From NCBI GenBank assembly GCA_016196785.1, contig JACPXA010000237.1:1-5800 (forward strand): 5,800 nt of DNA, written 5' to 3'. The position numbers and the translations under genes were made by a program. The first letter of the stretch is position 1, and every line of letters begins with the position of its first letter. Source of the stretch: Elusimicrobiota bacterium. Its GTDB lineage: Bacteria; Elusimicrobiota; Elusimicrobia; 2-01-FULL-59-12; JACPXA01. Of the stretch, positions 1-4,332 are shown piece by piece. The notes under the pieces were generated by a model. The model saw only the letters and a program-made list of their open reading frames with translations, was not told where the DNA came from and did no database searches.

Positions 1-74
1 AACTTGTAAATTTTTAGTAAATTTTCGGTAAACAGGGCATTGTAGTGCGTTGTTTGGCTGCCTGTGAAGTGGAC
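1..74. other. AT-rich edge sequence without a recognised gene
   Basis: This is non-coding sequence left of the first repeat hairpin. The first 30 bases hold imperfect short repeats of GTAAATTTT, GTAAATTTTC and GGTAAAC. No open reading frame, promoter with two good boxes, or RNA gene is recognisable here. It lies downstream of the minus-strand PIN gene, so it may be the far 3' flank of that unit or the start of another unit cut by the window edge. Confidence 0.4.
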
Positions 75-96
75 ACCGCCCGCGGAAGCGGGCGGT
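75..96. repeat. Perfect 9-bp stem hairpin with GGAA loop at repeat copy 1
   Basis: ACCGCCCGC (75-83) and GCGGGCGGT (88-96) are exact reverse complements separated by GGAA, a GNRA-type tetraloop. The hairpin lies downstream of the PIN gene on the minus strand and its right arm runs into repeat copy 1. Read in the minus direction it is followed by TGTCCACTTC, which is not a T-tract, so it is a poor intrinsic terminator. The equivalent hairpin at copy 3 does have a T-tract. Confidence 0.75.
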
Positions 97-166
97 CTCA
101 GAACGTCTGTGGGGAATGAACCGACAGCGGAAGACTTAGTTGATTAGTGAACTATGGAGTTACCCC
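91..166 (-). repeat. Dispersed 76-bp repeat, copy 1
   Basis: On the plus strand this begins GGCGGTCTCAGAACGTCTGT and ends with GGAGTTACCCC. It matches copy 2 (1066-1141) at 73 of 76 positions with no gaps, and the first 49-50 bases match copy 3 (2517-2565) with about five differences. On the minus strand it contains stop codons in all three frames, and the PIN gene ends inside it: its last four codons plus TAG come from the repeat. On the minus strand TCTGT and ACAGA in copy 2 (CTGT/ACAG here) can pair around a 13-base loop, with CTAAG/CTGAG as a partial outer stem, giving an imperfect bulged hairpin. Confidence 0.85.
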
Positions 167-583
167 CTCCCCCCCCCATTCTGTACGGAGAACGTTCTGA
201 AATTCTGTGGGAAGAATGACCCGCATCCCCTGACAGAGGGTATGCGGGAAATGTTTGGTATTCCCTGTCACCAGGTACCTTGCCTTACCAGCCAAGGCCA
301 CTTCGAGAAAGGGTTCATCAGAAGGATCCGGCAAGCGTTGAGCGAGAGGTCTAGCTACCACATAGTCGCCTTCGGCCTGCACGTGAGTCAGGAAGTCATC
401 AATGGCCGGTCCCTGGAACCCGAATTTAGGCCGCAATAAGACCTCGCGGTATTCCGAAAGGATTCGCGCATCATAGCAGAGCGTCAATAGGCCCTCGGCG
501 ACAAGTCGCACCAACGATCCAGGAGGACTGAAAGGGTTTAAAAACCCGGATACGACGACATTCGTGTCCAAGACGACGTTCAC
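152..583 (-). CDS. PIN-domain toxin (putative VapC-like/COG1569 ribonuclease)
   Basis: This is a 143-residue PIN-domain protein, probably the ribonuclease toxin of a type II toxin-antitoxin pair. The N-terminus has the PIN start MNVVLDTNVVVSGF with metal-binding Asp6. Glu44/Glu47 in the SEYREVLL helix, Asp89 in the PSDEPFLEVA segment and the strand LVTGNTKHF (106-112 region) follow in family order. The N in TGN replaces the last acidic residue, as is common in the COG1569 branch. The start is GTG at 583, overlapping the antitoxin TGA as GTGA. No strong Shine-Dalgarno is seen, which suggests translational coupling. The domain should end near residue 132 (ILPTEFQNVL). The remaining EWGGEGVTP tail is encoded by a run of nine G and by the dispersed repeat, and so is probably not ancestral. 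RNA target is unknown. Confidence 0.88.
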   Translation of the reverse strand: MNVVLDTNVVVSGFLNPFSPPGSLVRLVAEGLLTLCYDARILSEYREVLLRPKFGFQGPAIDDFLTHVQAEGDYVVARPLAQRLPDPSDEPFLEVALAGKARYLVTGNTKHFPHTLCQGMRVILPTEFQNVLRTEWGGEGVTP

Positions 584-867
584 TTCGATCGGGGCTTGCG
601 GACTGCGGCAATTTCGGCGTTAATGTCGTCGAGCGAGATTTTATCCCGTCCTTCCCGTGTGGATTTTAGCTGCAGGCTTAATACGCCAAGCATCGCACGA
701 GCCCGTCGGATAACCGCTAACGACTCTTCGAGGGTCTCTTCCGAAGTCGAAGAAAGCACTCCGACAGGCTTTCCCTTGGAAGTGATAACCATTTCCTTTT
801 CTCGAGCCAGATCGCGCCAAATCTGAGCCGATTTAGCCCGTAAATCCCTAACGCTAATCATTTTCAC
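580..867 (-). CDS. Phd/YefM-family antitoxin
   Basis: This is a small antitoxin of about 93-95 residues that should neutralise the PIN protein and bind its own promoter. The N-terminal segment MISVRDLRAKSAQIWRDLAR, then MVITSKGKPVGVL, is the typical Phd/YefM DNA-binding fold: Asp-Leu-Arg, a helix, then the 'I.(s)kGkPvgvl' strand. The charged C-terminal half (EETLEESLAVIRRARAM onward) would be the toxin-binding part. The frame is open up to a TTG at 891, but AAGGAGG at 876-882 lies 8 nt from a GTG at 867 and 14 nt from the ATG at 861. I choose GTG 867; ATG 861 is the alternative. The stop codon overlaps the PIN start by 4 nt, so the two form one operon in the usual antitoxin-first order. Confidence 0.87.
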   Translation of the reverse strand: MKMISVRDLRAKSAQIWRDLAREKEMVITSKGKPVGVLSSTSEETLEESLAVIRRARAMLGVLSLQLKSTREGRDKISLDDINAEIAAVRKPRSK

Positions 868-875
868 AATGAGGG

Positions 876-882
876 CCTCCTT
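876..882 (-). promoter_or_regulatory. Ribosome binding site of the antitoxin gene
   Basis: On the minus strand this reads AAGGAGG, a full Shine-Dalgarno core. It rules out the longest reading frame (TTG at 891), because the site would then be inside the gene. It favours GTG at 867 with 8-nt spacing over ATG at 861 with 14-nt spacing. The toxin has no comparable site, fitting higher antitoxin than toxin synthesis. Confidence 0.75.
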
Positions 883-895
883 GCAACACAATTCT

Positions 896-932
896 TACAC
901 CTAAGTGTACACGAAAAAGACACAAAAAACAA
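896..932 (-). promoter_or_regulatory. Candidate promoter and autoregulatory operator of the Phd/PIN operon
   Basis: On the minus strand TTGTTT (927-932) and TACACT (904-909) are 17 nt apart: a weak -35 but a usable -10 box. The -10 lies within overlapping palindromes: TACAC-CTAA-GTGTA (896-909) and GTGTACAC (905-912). The core TGTACA (906-911) is the motif reported at YefM operators, so repression by the encoded antitoxin is likely. The predicted transcript starts near 897, about 30 nt before the gene. Confidence 0.5.
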
Positions 933-1065
933 GAGCCCGTTTCACCAGGAACTCCTACAGACGGTTATGTTGGCGGCAGGGACGACGTGAGTAGTCATAG
1001 GAAATCAAGGAAACTCGCAGGGGCGCTGCAAGGAATAAGTGATGGGGTGGAGAAAACGGCGGGGG

Positions 1066-1141
1066 GGCGGTCTCAGAACGTCTGTGGGGAATGAGCCGAC
1101 AGAGGAAGACTTAGTTGATTAGTTAACTATGGAGTTACCCC
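1066..1141 (-). repeat. Dispersed 76-bp repeat, copy 2
   Basis: It differs from copy 1 at three positions only. It ends 18 nt beyond the stop codon of the nucleotidyltransferase gene, so again it is directly 3' of a minus-strand operon. In this copy TAGTTAACTA is a perfect 10-bp palindrome; copy 1 has one mismatch in it. The adjacent GC hairpin found at copies 1 and 3 has decayed to a run of seven G (1061-1067), but read in the minus direction the GCCGTTTTCT downstream of it keeps a short T-tract. The stretch 933-1065 between this copy and the Phd/PIN promoter holds nothing I recognise. Confidence 0.85.
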
Positions 1142-1159
1142 GTCTTTGCAAGGGCAGCA

Positions 1160-1777
1160 TTATTTCAGATGCGTGAGCCATCCGCGTTTGAGTCGTGCAA
1201 GGCGGTGACGGTCCAACCTCAATGGTAATGCCTCCTGGATCGAGACGAGATATTGCTTAAGCCGCGCAGGCGACTCCGGAGCGTAGCGCTGCGCCAACCG
1301 ATGGTAACGATCCCACTCAATGGACCCCATCACTAGCAAGCTCAAAAGGTCCAGGCTGTCTTTTTCTCCCTTGGCGGACCCCTGCCGCTGGAACTGGGCG
1401 TGTTCTTTCATGATCAGCAGATGTTCAAGAGCAGGGACTTGAAAACCTTCGCGCTCGACAGCCTCTTGGAGGAGCACCTCGGCTGGGATACCAGGATTTG
1501 AAAAATTGGGGACATAAATGTCGACATCGACTTCGTCCAAACGGATTTCATATTTTTTGAGTCGAACGTTTTTCGCTAAGGGATAGACCTGTCGGAGTTG
1601 GTAGAGGACACCATAGTCAACAACGATATCGATGTCCTTGGATTTCAGGCTGCGGGTATAGAGGTAGACCGCCCATCCTCCGATGAGGACAAATCGAAAC
1701 CGTCGCCGGAGCGCTTGCAGGTGGTCCCAGCTTTTCTCCGTGATCAGATCATTCCAAAAGGCCGGAGAGCTGGTCAT
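1160..1777 (-). CDS. Nucleotidyltransferase-fold protein, AbiEii/type IV toxin-like
   Basis: This is a 205-residue protein with a minimal nucleotidyltransferase fold. FVLIGGWAVYLYTRSLKSKD carries the nucleotide-binding GG (33-34), then the catalytic pair D48-x-D50 in KDIDIVVD. A third acidic position is in EVDVDIYVP (D84/D86). A later EKDSLDLLSLL segment (138-148) matches the helical C-terminal region of AbiEii-like proteins. Family knowledge suggests transfer of a nucleotide to an RNA or protein target as a toxin or abortive-infection effector; the target cannot be told from sequence. The ATG at 1777 overlaps the stop of the upstream winged-helix gene (ATGA), with no Shine-Dalgarno of its own, so translation is probably coupled. 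A solitary housekeeping enzyme is less likely given this arrangement. Confidence 0.78.
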   Translation of the reverse strand: MTSSPAFWNDLITEKSWDHLQALRRRFRFVLIGGWAVYLYTRSLKSKDIDIVVDYGVLYQLRQVYPLAKNVRLKKYEIRLDEVDVDIYVPNFSNPGIPAEVLLQEAVEREGFQVPALEHLLIMKEHAQFQRQGSAKGEKDSLDLLSLLVMGSIEWDRYHRLAQRYAPESPARLKQYLVSIQEALPLRLDRHRLARLKRGWLTHLK

Positions 1778-2355
1778 GAAAAGAGTTTTTGCGCAAGCGC
1801 TTTGTGGAAGTCATGGGCGTACCATTCGGGAAGATTCCAGAGATCAACAAAGAGTTGCACAGGCGGGGTCACGGGTCCATAGGAAGCTAAATCGTGATCC
1901 CATTTGAACACCACAAGATTCGGAGGTTCCGATCGTGAAGGAAACCGCGCCTTGAGCAAGTCTAACGAGGAGGCGTAGACGTAGACCATATCGTAATCAG
2001 CCGGGGTGTTGTGATACAGAAGGCGGTAGGCAGAGTACGCGGCAAAGATCACCGTAGGCGGCATCACCCCCTCCCGTTCAATCGCCGTGCCAGGACTGTA
2101 GGTTCGATAGACAATCTCACGATCGAGTCGCCTTCGAGTCGCCCAGTACGTTAAGAACTTTTCGGCGTTGGTGACGGTGAAATTCCTTCCGGAGACCCGA
2201 ATCGCTCCAATCGTACGGGGTACCGCGAGCGCGTGAAACACGGTGCTCACCGAACAGCGGAAGCGCTGCGCAAGACCCTTTTGGGTGAACTCGCGTCTTT
2301 TCTCAGTAAAAAACGCGTGTAATACAAATCTATAAATAACGTCTATCTTTCTCAT
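1774..2355 (-). CDS. Winged-helix antitoxin/regulator, AbiEi-like partner of the nucleotidyltransferase
   Basis: This is a 193-residue protein. The N-terminal third looks like a winged helix: a helical start, then FTQKGLAQRFRCSVSTVFHAL (about 23-43) as the helix-turn-helix, and AIRVSGRNFTVTNAEKFL as wing and linker. The C-terminal part, with VQLFVDLWNLPEWYAHDFHKAL (about 166-187), resembles the domain that follows the DNA-binding region in AbiEi-like partners of nucleotidyltransferase toxins. It is first in the operon and overlaps the toxin by 4 nt, so I infer that it is the antitoxin and autorepressor. The start is ATG at 2355, about 28 nt from the predicted transcription start. The site upstream (TAGAGAA) is a weak ribosome binding site. 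AbiEi assignment is by architecture and context, not strong residue matches. Confidence 0.68.
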   Translation of the reverse strand: MRKIDVIYRFVLHAFFTEKRREFTQKGLAQRFRCSVSTVFHALAVPRTIGAIRVSGRNFTVTNAEKFLTYWATRRRLDREIVYRTYSPGTAIEREGVMPPTVIFAAYSAYRLLYHNTPADYDMVYVYASSLDLLKARFPSRSEPPNLVVFKWDHDLASYGPVTPPVQLFVDLWNLPEWYAHDFHKALAQKLFS

Positions 2356-2385
2356 TTCGATTCTCTATTATCAAAAAAGACTTCT

Positions 2386-2419
2386 TTTCGATTGTACTCG
2401 AAATGAAACGCTTTGTCAA
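2386..2419 (-). promoter_or_regulatory. Strong sigma70 promoter with overlapping palindromic operator
   Basis: On the minus strand TTGACA (2414-2419), a spacer of exactly 17 nt and TACAAT (2391-2396) form a near-consensus sigma70 promoter. The -10 box sits inside the palindrome TTTCGA-TTGTAC-TCGAAA (2386-2403). A further direct copy of TTTCGATT lies at 2355-2362, 31 bp away (about three helical turns), touching the start codon. A dimeric regulator, probably the winged-helix protein encoded just downstream, could block both initiation and early elongation. Confidence 0.8.
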
Positions 2420-2490
2420 GAAGAGCGGGGACGTCCAGCAGGTAATTGCCTGCACCCCCCACTCCTTCGCCACCTACACCCCTAAGTAAC

Positions 2491-2522
2491 TAAAAGAAAA
2501 CCGCCCGCGGGGCGCGGGCGGT
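2491..2522 (-). terminator. Intrinsic terminator-like hairpin at repeat copy 3
   Basis: ACCGCCCGCG (2500-2509) pairs with CGCGGGCGGT (2513-2522) around GGG: a 10-bp GC stem. Read in the minus direction it is followed by TTTTCTTTTA, a T-rich tract. It is placed to end transcription of the DUF2283 gene before the next unit's promoter at 2419. It is the best preserved of the three repeat-linked hairpins. The stretch 2420-2490 holds only a short GCAGG/CCTGC inverted repeat (2438-2453). Confidence 0.7.
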
Positions 2523-2565
2523 CTCAGAACGTCTGTGGGGAACAAGCCGATAGAGGAATGCTTAG
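2517..2565 (-). repeat. Dispersed repeat, copy 3 (core about 49 bp)
   Basis: It shares GGCGGTCTCAGAACGTCTGT and GGGGAA with the other copies, then about five substitutions up to CTTAG. Homology stops where the DUF2283 gene ends (stop codon 2567-2569). The part that is lost relative to copies 1 and 2 is the 3'-gene-proximal 26 bp. The boundary between gene and repeat is therefore almost exact in this copy. Confidence 0.8.
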
Positions 2566-2566
2566 G

Positions 2567-2616
2567 TTATGAGGCCAAATGGATTTGTTGGGTATCGCCC
2601 TTGGCTTGATTAATAA
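2567..2616 (-). pseudogene. 3' remnant of the DUF2283 gene, cut off by the IS element
   Basis: On the minus strand, joining this piece to 3974-4171 after removing one copy of the 8-bp duplication restores the reading frame through NQAKGDTQQIHLAS and TAA. That gives a 79-residue protein: 66 residues from the right piece and 13 from here. The piece now has no start codon or promoter of its own and lies behind a transposase gene that reads the other way. Confidence 0.85.
2609..2616. repeat. Left target site duplication (ATTAATAA)
   Basis: The 8 bp directly outside the left terminal inverted repeat are identical to the 8 bp directly outside the right one (3974-3981). Eight bp is the usual duplication of the ISL3 family, and AT-rich targets are common. 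Confidence 0.93.
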
Positions 2617-2637
2617 GGCTCATGGCGGAATGTTGAA
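2617..2637 (+). repeat. Left terminal inverted repeat of the ISL3 element
   Basis: All 21 positions pair with 3953-3973. The match stops at the next base (T at 2638 versus C expected from the right end). It would be the transposase binding and cleavage site. Confidence 0.93.
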
Positions 2638-2713
2638 TAGAGCGTCGTAGATTGTAAAAAGGGCATCCAATGCGGTTTACTCTCTTCTGCTCAAGGAAGG
2701 GAGGGCCGATCGG

Positions 2714-3970
2714 ATGCCGATGGAGAATCTTACAACGTTTTTGGGGATTCCGGGATTCAAAGTGGTGGATACGATGCAACGGAAACGGGGATGGCGAAGC
2801 CAGGTGATCCTGAGCTTGGAACGTGAGCGTGGTTTCCGGTTTCGATGCAGCGGTTGCGATCAGGAGGTCGCGGAGGTGACGCGATATCGGAAACGCTGGG
2901 TCCGCCACCTGTTCATGTGGCAGCACGCGACGTTTCTTCGTTTTGAGCAGTACCGAGTGATCTGTCCGCGCTGCGGGCTGAAGGTGGAAGCGCTGCCCTG
3001 GCTGGCGCGCTATGAGCGAGTGACGATGCCTTTGGCGGCGTTGGTGGCCGAGCTCTGCAAGGTCATGACCAATAAGGCGGTGGGGCGTTTGATGGAACTG
3101 CACACCGGGACGGTGAAGACGATCGACAAAGCCGCGATGCAAAAGGCGCAAGCGGAGCGGTCTTTGGACGGGATCACGGTCTTGGGGACTGATGAAATTG
3201 CCGTCGGCAAAGGCCAGACCTACTGGCATCTGATTTCCGGAATGGACGGCCCGAGGGGACCGGAGCTGCTTTACATTGGCGAAGGGCGCAAGGAAAAGGA
3301 TCTGGAACCCTTCTGGAAGTGGTTTGGCCCCGAGCGAACCGCTCGCATCACCCATGGCGTCATGGACATGTGGAAAGGTTTCATCCACAGCTTCCGGGCT
3401 CATGTCCCGGGGATCGTTCTGATCTTCGACAAGTTTCATATCCTACGCCACCTTTCCGAAGCCTTGAACAAAGTCCGCAAGCAGGAATTCGTCAAAGCCA
3501 AGGGCCGGTTCCGGGGCCTGTTGGCTGGCAAAAAGTTCGTCCTGCTCGCCCGGAAAGCTCATGTCCGGGGCAAAGCCCGGGAAGCCCTCAAGGATGTGCT
3601 GAGCTTCTCCAAGAAACTGGCCAGGGCCCACCTGCTCAAAGAAAGCTTCGTCCACCTCTGGAGCTATCGCTCCAAGACCTGCGCCCGACGGTTCTTTACC
3701 GAGTGGGTCAAAGAACTCCGTTGGAAGCGTCTGAAGCCCTACGAGAAGTTCTCCAGGATGGTCGAGAAACACTTCGACGGCATCCTCGCCTGCTGCGACA
3801 AGCGAGTCAAACTCGGCTATATCGAAGCCACGAATCTTCACGCCCGCAACATTATCCGCCGCGCGTATGGGTACCGCGACAAGGAGTACATGAAGCTCAA
3901 GATCCTCCAGGCCTGCTCGTCCTTAGGCGCTTTCAGACCGTGGAATCCGTCGTTCAACATTCCGCCATGA
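2714..3970 (+). CDS. tnpA: ISL3-family transposase
   Basis: This is a full-length DDE transposase of 418 residues that catalyses cut-and-paste type movement of the surrounding element. An N-terminal zinc ribbon is visible: CSGC (C45, C48) and CPRC (C84, C87). It is followed by a helix-turn-helix region around 105-140 (AALVAELCKVMTNKAVGRLM). The catalytic domain shows D160 in GTDEIAVGKG, D218 in GVMDMWKGF and the family motif FDKFHILRHL (238-247). The last acidic residue is E371 in YIEATNLHARNIIRRAYGYR. The start at 2714 is preceded by AAGGAAGGGAGGG (2693-2705), about 9 nt away; an ATG two codons later is also possible. The stop codon lies inside the right terminal repeat, a compact layout. 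No frameshift or stop is seen, so it is probably functional. Confidence 0.95.
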   Translation: MPMENLTTFLGIPGFKVVDTMQRKRGWRSQVILSLERERGFRFRCSGCDQEVAEVTRYRKRWVRHLFMWQHATFLRFEQYRVICPRCGLKVEALPWLARYERVTMPLAALVAELCKVMTNKAVGRLMELHTGTVKTIDKAAMQKAQAERSLDGITVLGTDEIAVGKGQTYWHLISGMDGPRGPELLYIGEGRKEKDLEPFWKWFGPERTARITHGVMDMWKGFIHSFRAHVPGIVLIFDKFHILRHLSEALNKVRKQEFVKAKGRFRGLLAGKKFVLLARKAHVRGKAREALKDVLSFSKKLARAHLLKESFVHLWSYRSKTCARRFFTEWVKELRWKRLKPYEKFSRMVEKHFDGILACCDKRVKLGYIEATNLHARNIIRRAYGYRDKEYMKLKILQACSSLGAFRPWNPSFNIPP

Positions 3971-4171
3971 GCCATTAATAACAACTAAATTCCCTTTGTC
4001 TTCCGCGCGAAGCTGTTCGTTGGCATTCAGCAGCTCGATGCCATAGACGGTCCCGTCCGGGGCAATGTCAACGTTCAATTCATCGCTGACGCGGATCGTT
4101 TCGACCTGCGCGTCCTTTTCATGAAGACGGATGTACGCGACGTTATAGCGAGGATCATAAGTGAGTTTCAT
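3923..4171 (-). CDS. DUF2283-family protein, C-terminus replaced by IS readthrough
   Basis: MKLTYDPRYNVAYIRL then VETIRVSDELNVDIAPDGTVYGIELLNA is the DUF2283 pattern: a small beta-rich domain with a conserved D-x-DG-x(2)-GIE(L/I)L core. The native protein would be 79 residues. Here the first 66 are intact and the frame then enters the insertion sequence, adding 16 unrelated residues (GSWRNVERRIPRSESA) before TAA. Only the final, least conserved part is lost, so the 82-residue hybrid could still fold. The family's biochemical role is not known; it often lies beside DUF4258 genes and has been suspected of toxin-antitoxin-like roles, but no DUF4258 partner is visible here. The ATG at 4171 has no clear Shine-Dalgarno. 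Confidence 0.85.
   Translation of the reverse strand: MKLTYDPRYNVAYIRLHEKDAQVETIRVSDELNVDIAPDGTVYGIELLNANEQLRAEDKGNLVVINGSWRNVERRIPRSESA
3953..3973 (-). repeat. Right terminal inverted repeat of the ISL3 element
   Basis: It is the exact reverse complement of 2617-2637 and contains the transposase stop codon (3968-3970). Read on the minus strand it supplies the first codons of the foreign tail added to the truncated DUF2283 protein. Confidence 0.93.
3974..3981. repeat. Right target site duplication (ATTAATAA)
   Basis: It is identical to 2609-2616 and immediately adjoins the right terminal repeat. On the minus strand it encodes the last residues (IN) shared by both halves of the DUF2283 gene. 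Confidence 0.93.
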
Positions 4172-4204
4172 AGAGGATGCAGCCGTATTTCCGTCACGGG
4201 CTAT

Positions 4205-4221
4205 ATTAAAGCAAATTTAAT
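4205..4221 (-). promoter_or_regulatory. Candidate extended -10 promoter and palindrome upstream of DUF2283
   Basis: On the minus strand TGC-TTTAAT (4205-4213) is an extended -10 element, about 34 nt before the ATG. It lies in the inverted repeat ATTAAA-GCAAA-TTTAAT (4205-4221), which could be an operator. No good -35 box is present; that place is taken by the arm of the adjacent inverted-repeat element. The geometry (short leader of about 27 nt) matches the other two units, but the call is weak. Confidence 0.35.
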
Positions 4222-4222
4222 C

Positions 4223-4291
4223 GGGGGCAGATCCCGAATTCTGATAAGCCCATCCCCGCAGAGTGGATTTGTATTCGGGATCTGCTCCCCC
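4223..4291. repeat. 69-bp inverted-repeat element (REP/MITE-like hairpin)
   Basis: The left arm GGGGGCAGATCCCGAAT (4223-4239) is the reverse complement of the right arm ATTCGGGATCTGCTCCCCC (4273-4291), except that the right arm has two extra bases. About 33 bp lie between the arms, with a weak inner ATCC/GGAT pairing. Read in either direction it lacks a T-tract directly after the stem, so it is not a classic terminator. The form (guanine run, then a CAGATCCCGAAT core) resembles REP elements mobilised by IS200-like RAYT transposases, but no such gene is in the window. Confidence 0.65.
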
Positions 4292-4314
4292 TCAAAAAGA
4301 AAAACCGTCAGGTT
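4292..4314 (-). terminator. Possible weak terminator after the large hypothetical gene
   Basis: On the minus strand AACC-TGAC-GGTT (4303-4314) is followed by TTTCTTTTT. The stem is only four base pairs, but the T-rich tract is good and the site lies 18 nt beyond the stop codon of the large minus-strand gene. The inverted-repeat element just downstream could strengthen termination. Confidence 0.3.
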
Positions 4315-4332
4315 ATCAGTACGCTCCTCCGC

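Larger units (their letters stand above)
2617..3973 (+). mobile_element. Complete ISL3-family insertion sequence, 1357 bp
   Basis: The element runs from GGCTCATGGCGGAATG at the left to its exact reverse complement at the right. It has 21-bp perfect terminal inverted repeats (2617-2637 and 3953-3973), one full-length transposase gene, and an 8-bp target duplication on both sides. It is inserted on the plus strand inside a minus-strand DUF2283 gene. The perfect ends, exact duplication and uninterrupted transposase show a recent insertion, and the element may still move. Confidence 0.95.

Noticed and set aside
140..439. 99-residue plus-strand frame overlapping the PIN gene
   Set aside because: It begins in the repeat and is antisense to a clear PIN domain; the translated sequence has no family features.
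2438..2453. GCAGG-TAATTG-CCTGC inverted repeat as a regulatory site
   Set aside because: Five-bp arms occur by chance often; it lies upstream of the -35 box with no second copy, so it is noted but not called.
75..2565. Integron with attC sites
   Set aside because: The cassette-like layout is suggestive, but there is no integrase gene and no canonical GTTRRRY/RYYYAAC boxes in the repeats. The units also carry their own promoters. Kept as a hypothesis only.
75..2565. CRISPR array
   Set aside because: The three repeats are about 1.0 and 1.4 kb apart with genes between them, not short regular spacers.
2567..3439. 290-residue minus-strand frame opposite the transposase
   Set aside because: It is a shadow of the transposase gene for most of its length. 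Only its last residues (INQAKGDTQQIHLAS) are real coding sequence, the cut-off end of the DUF2283 gene.
3319..3978. 219-residue plus-strand frame within the transposase region
   Set aside because: It is rich in Pro/Arg/Gln/Ser, has no domain, and lies wholly over the transposase in another frame; a composition artefact.
4223..4291. Rho-independent terminator for the large hypothetical gene
   Set aside because: The stem is long and strong, but no T-tract follows it in the minus direction; the 33-bp interior is also too large for a typical terminator loop.
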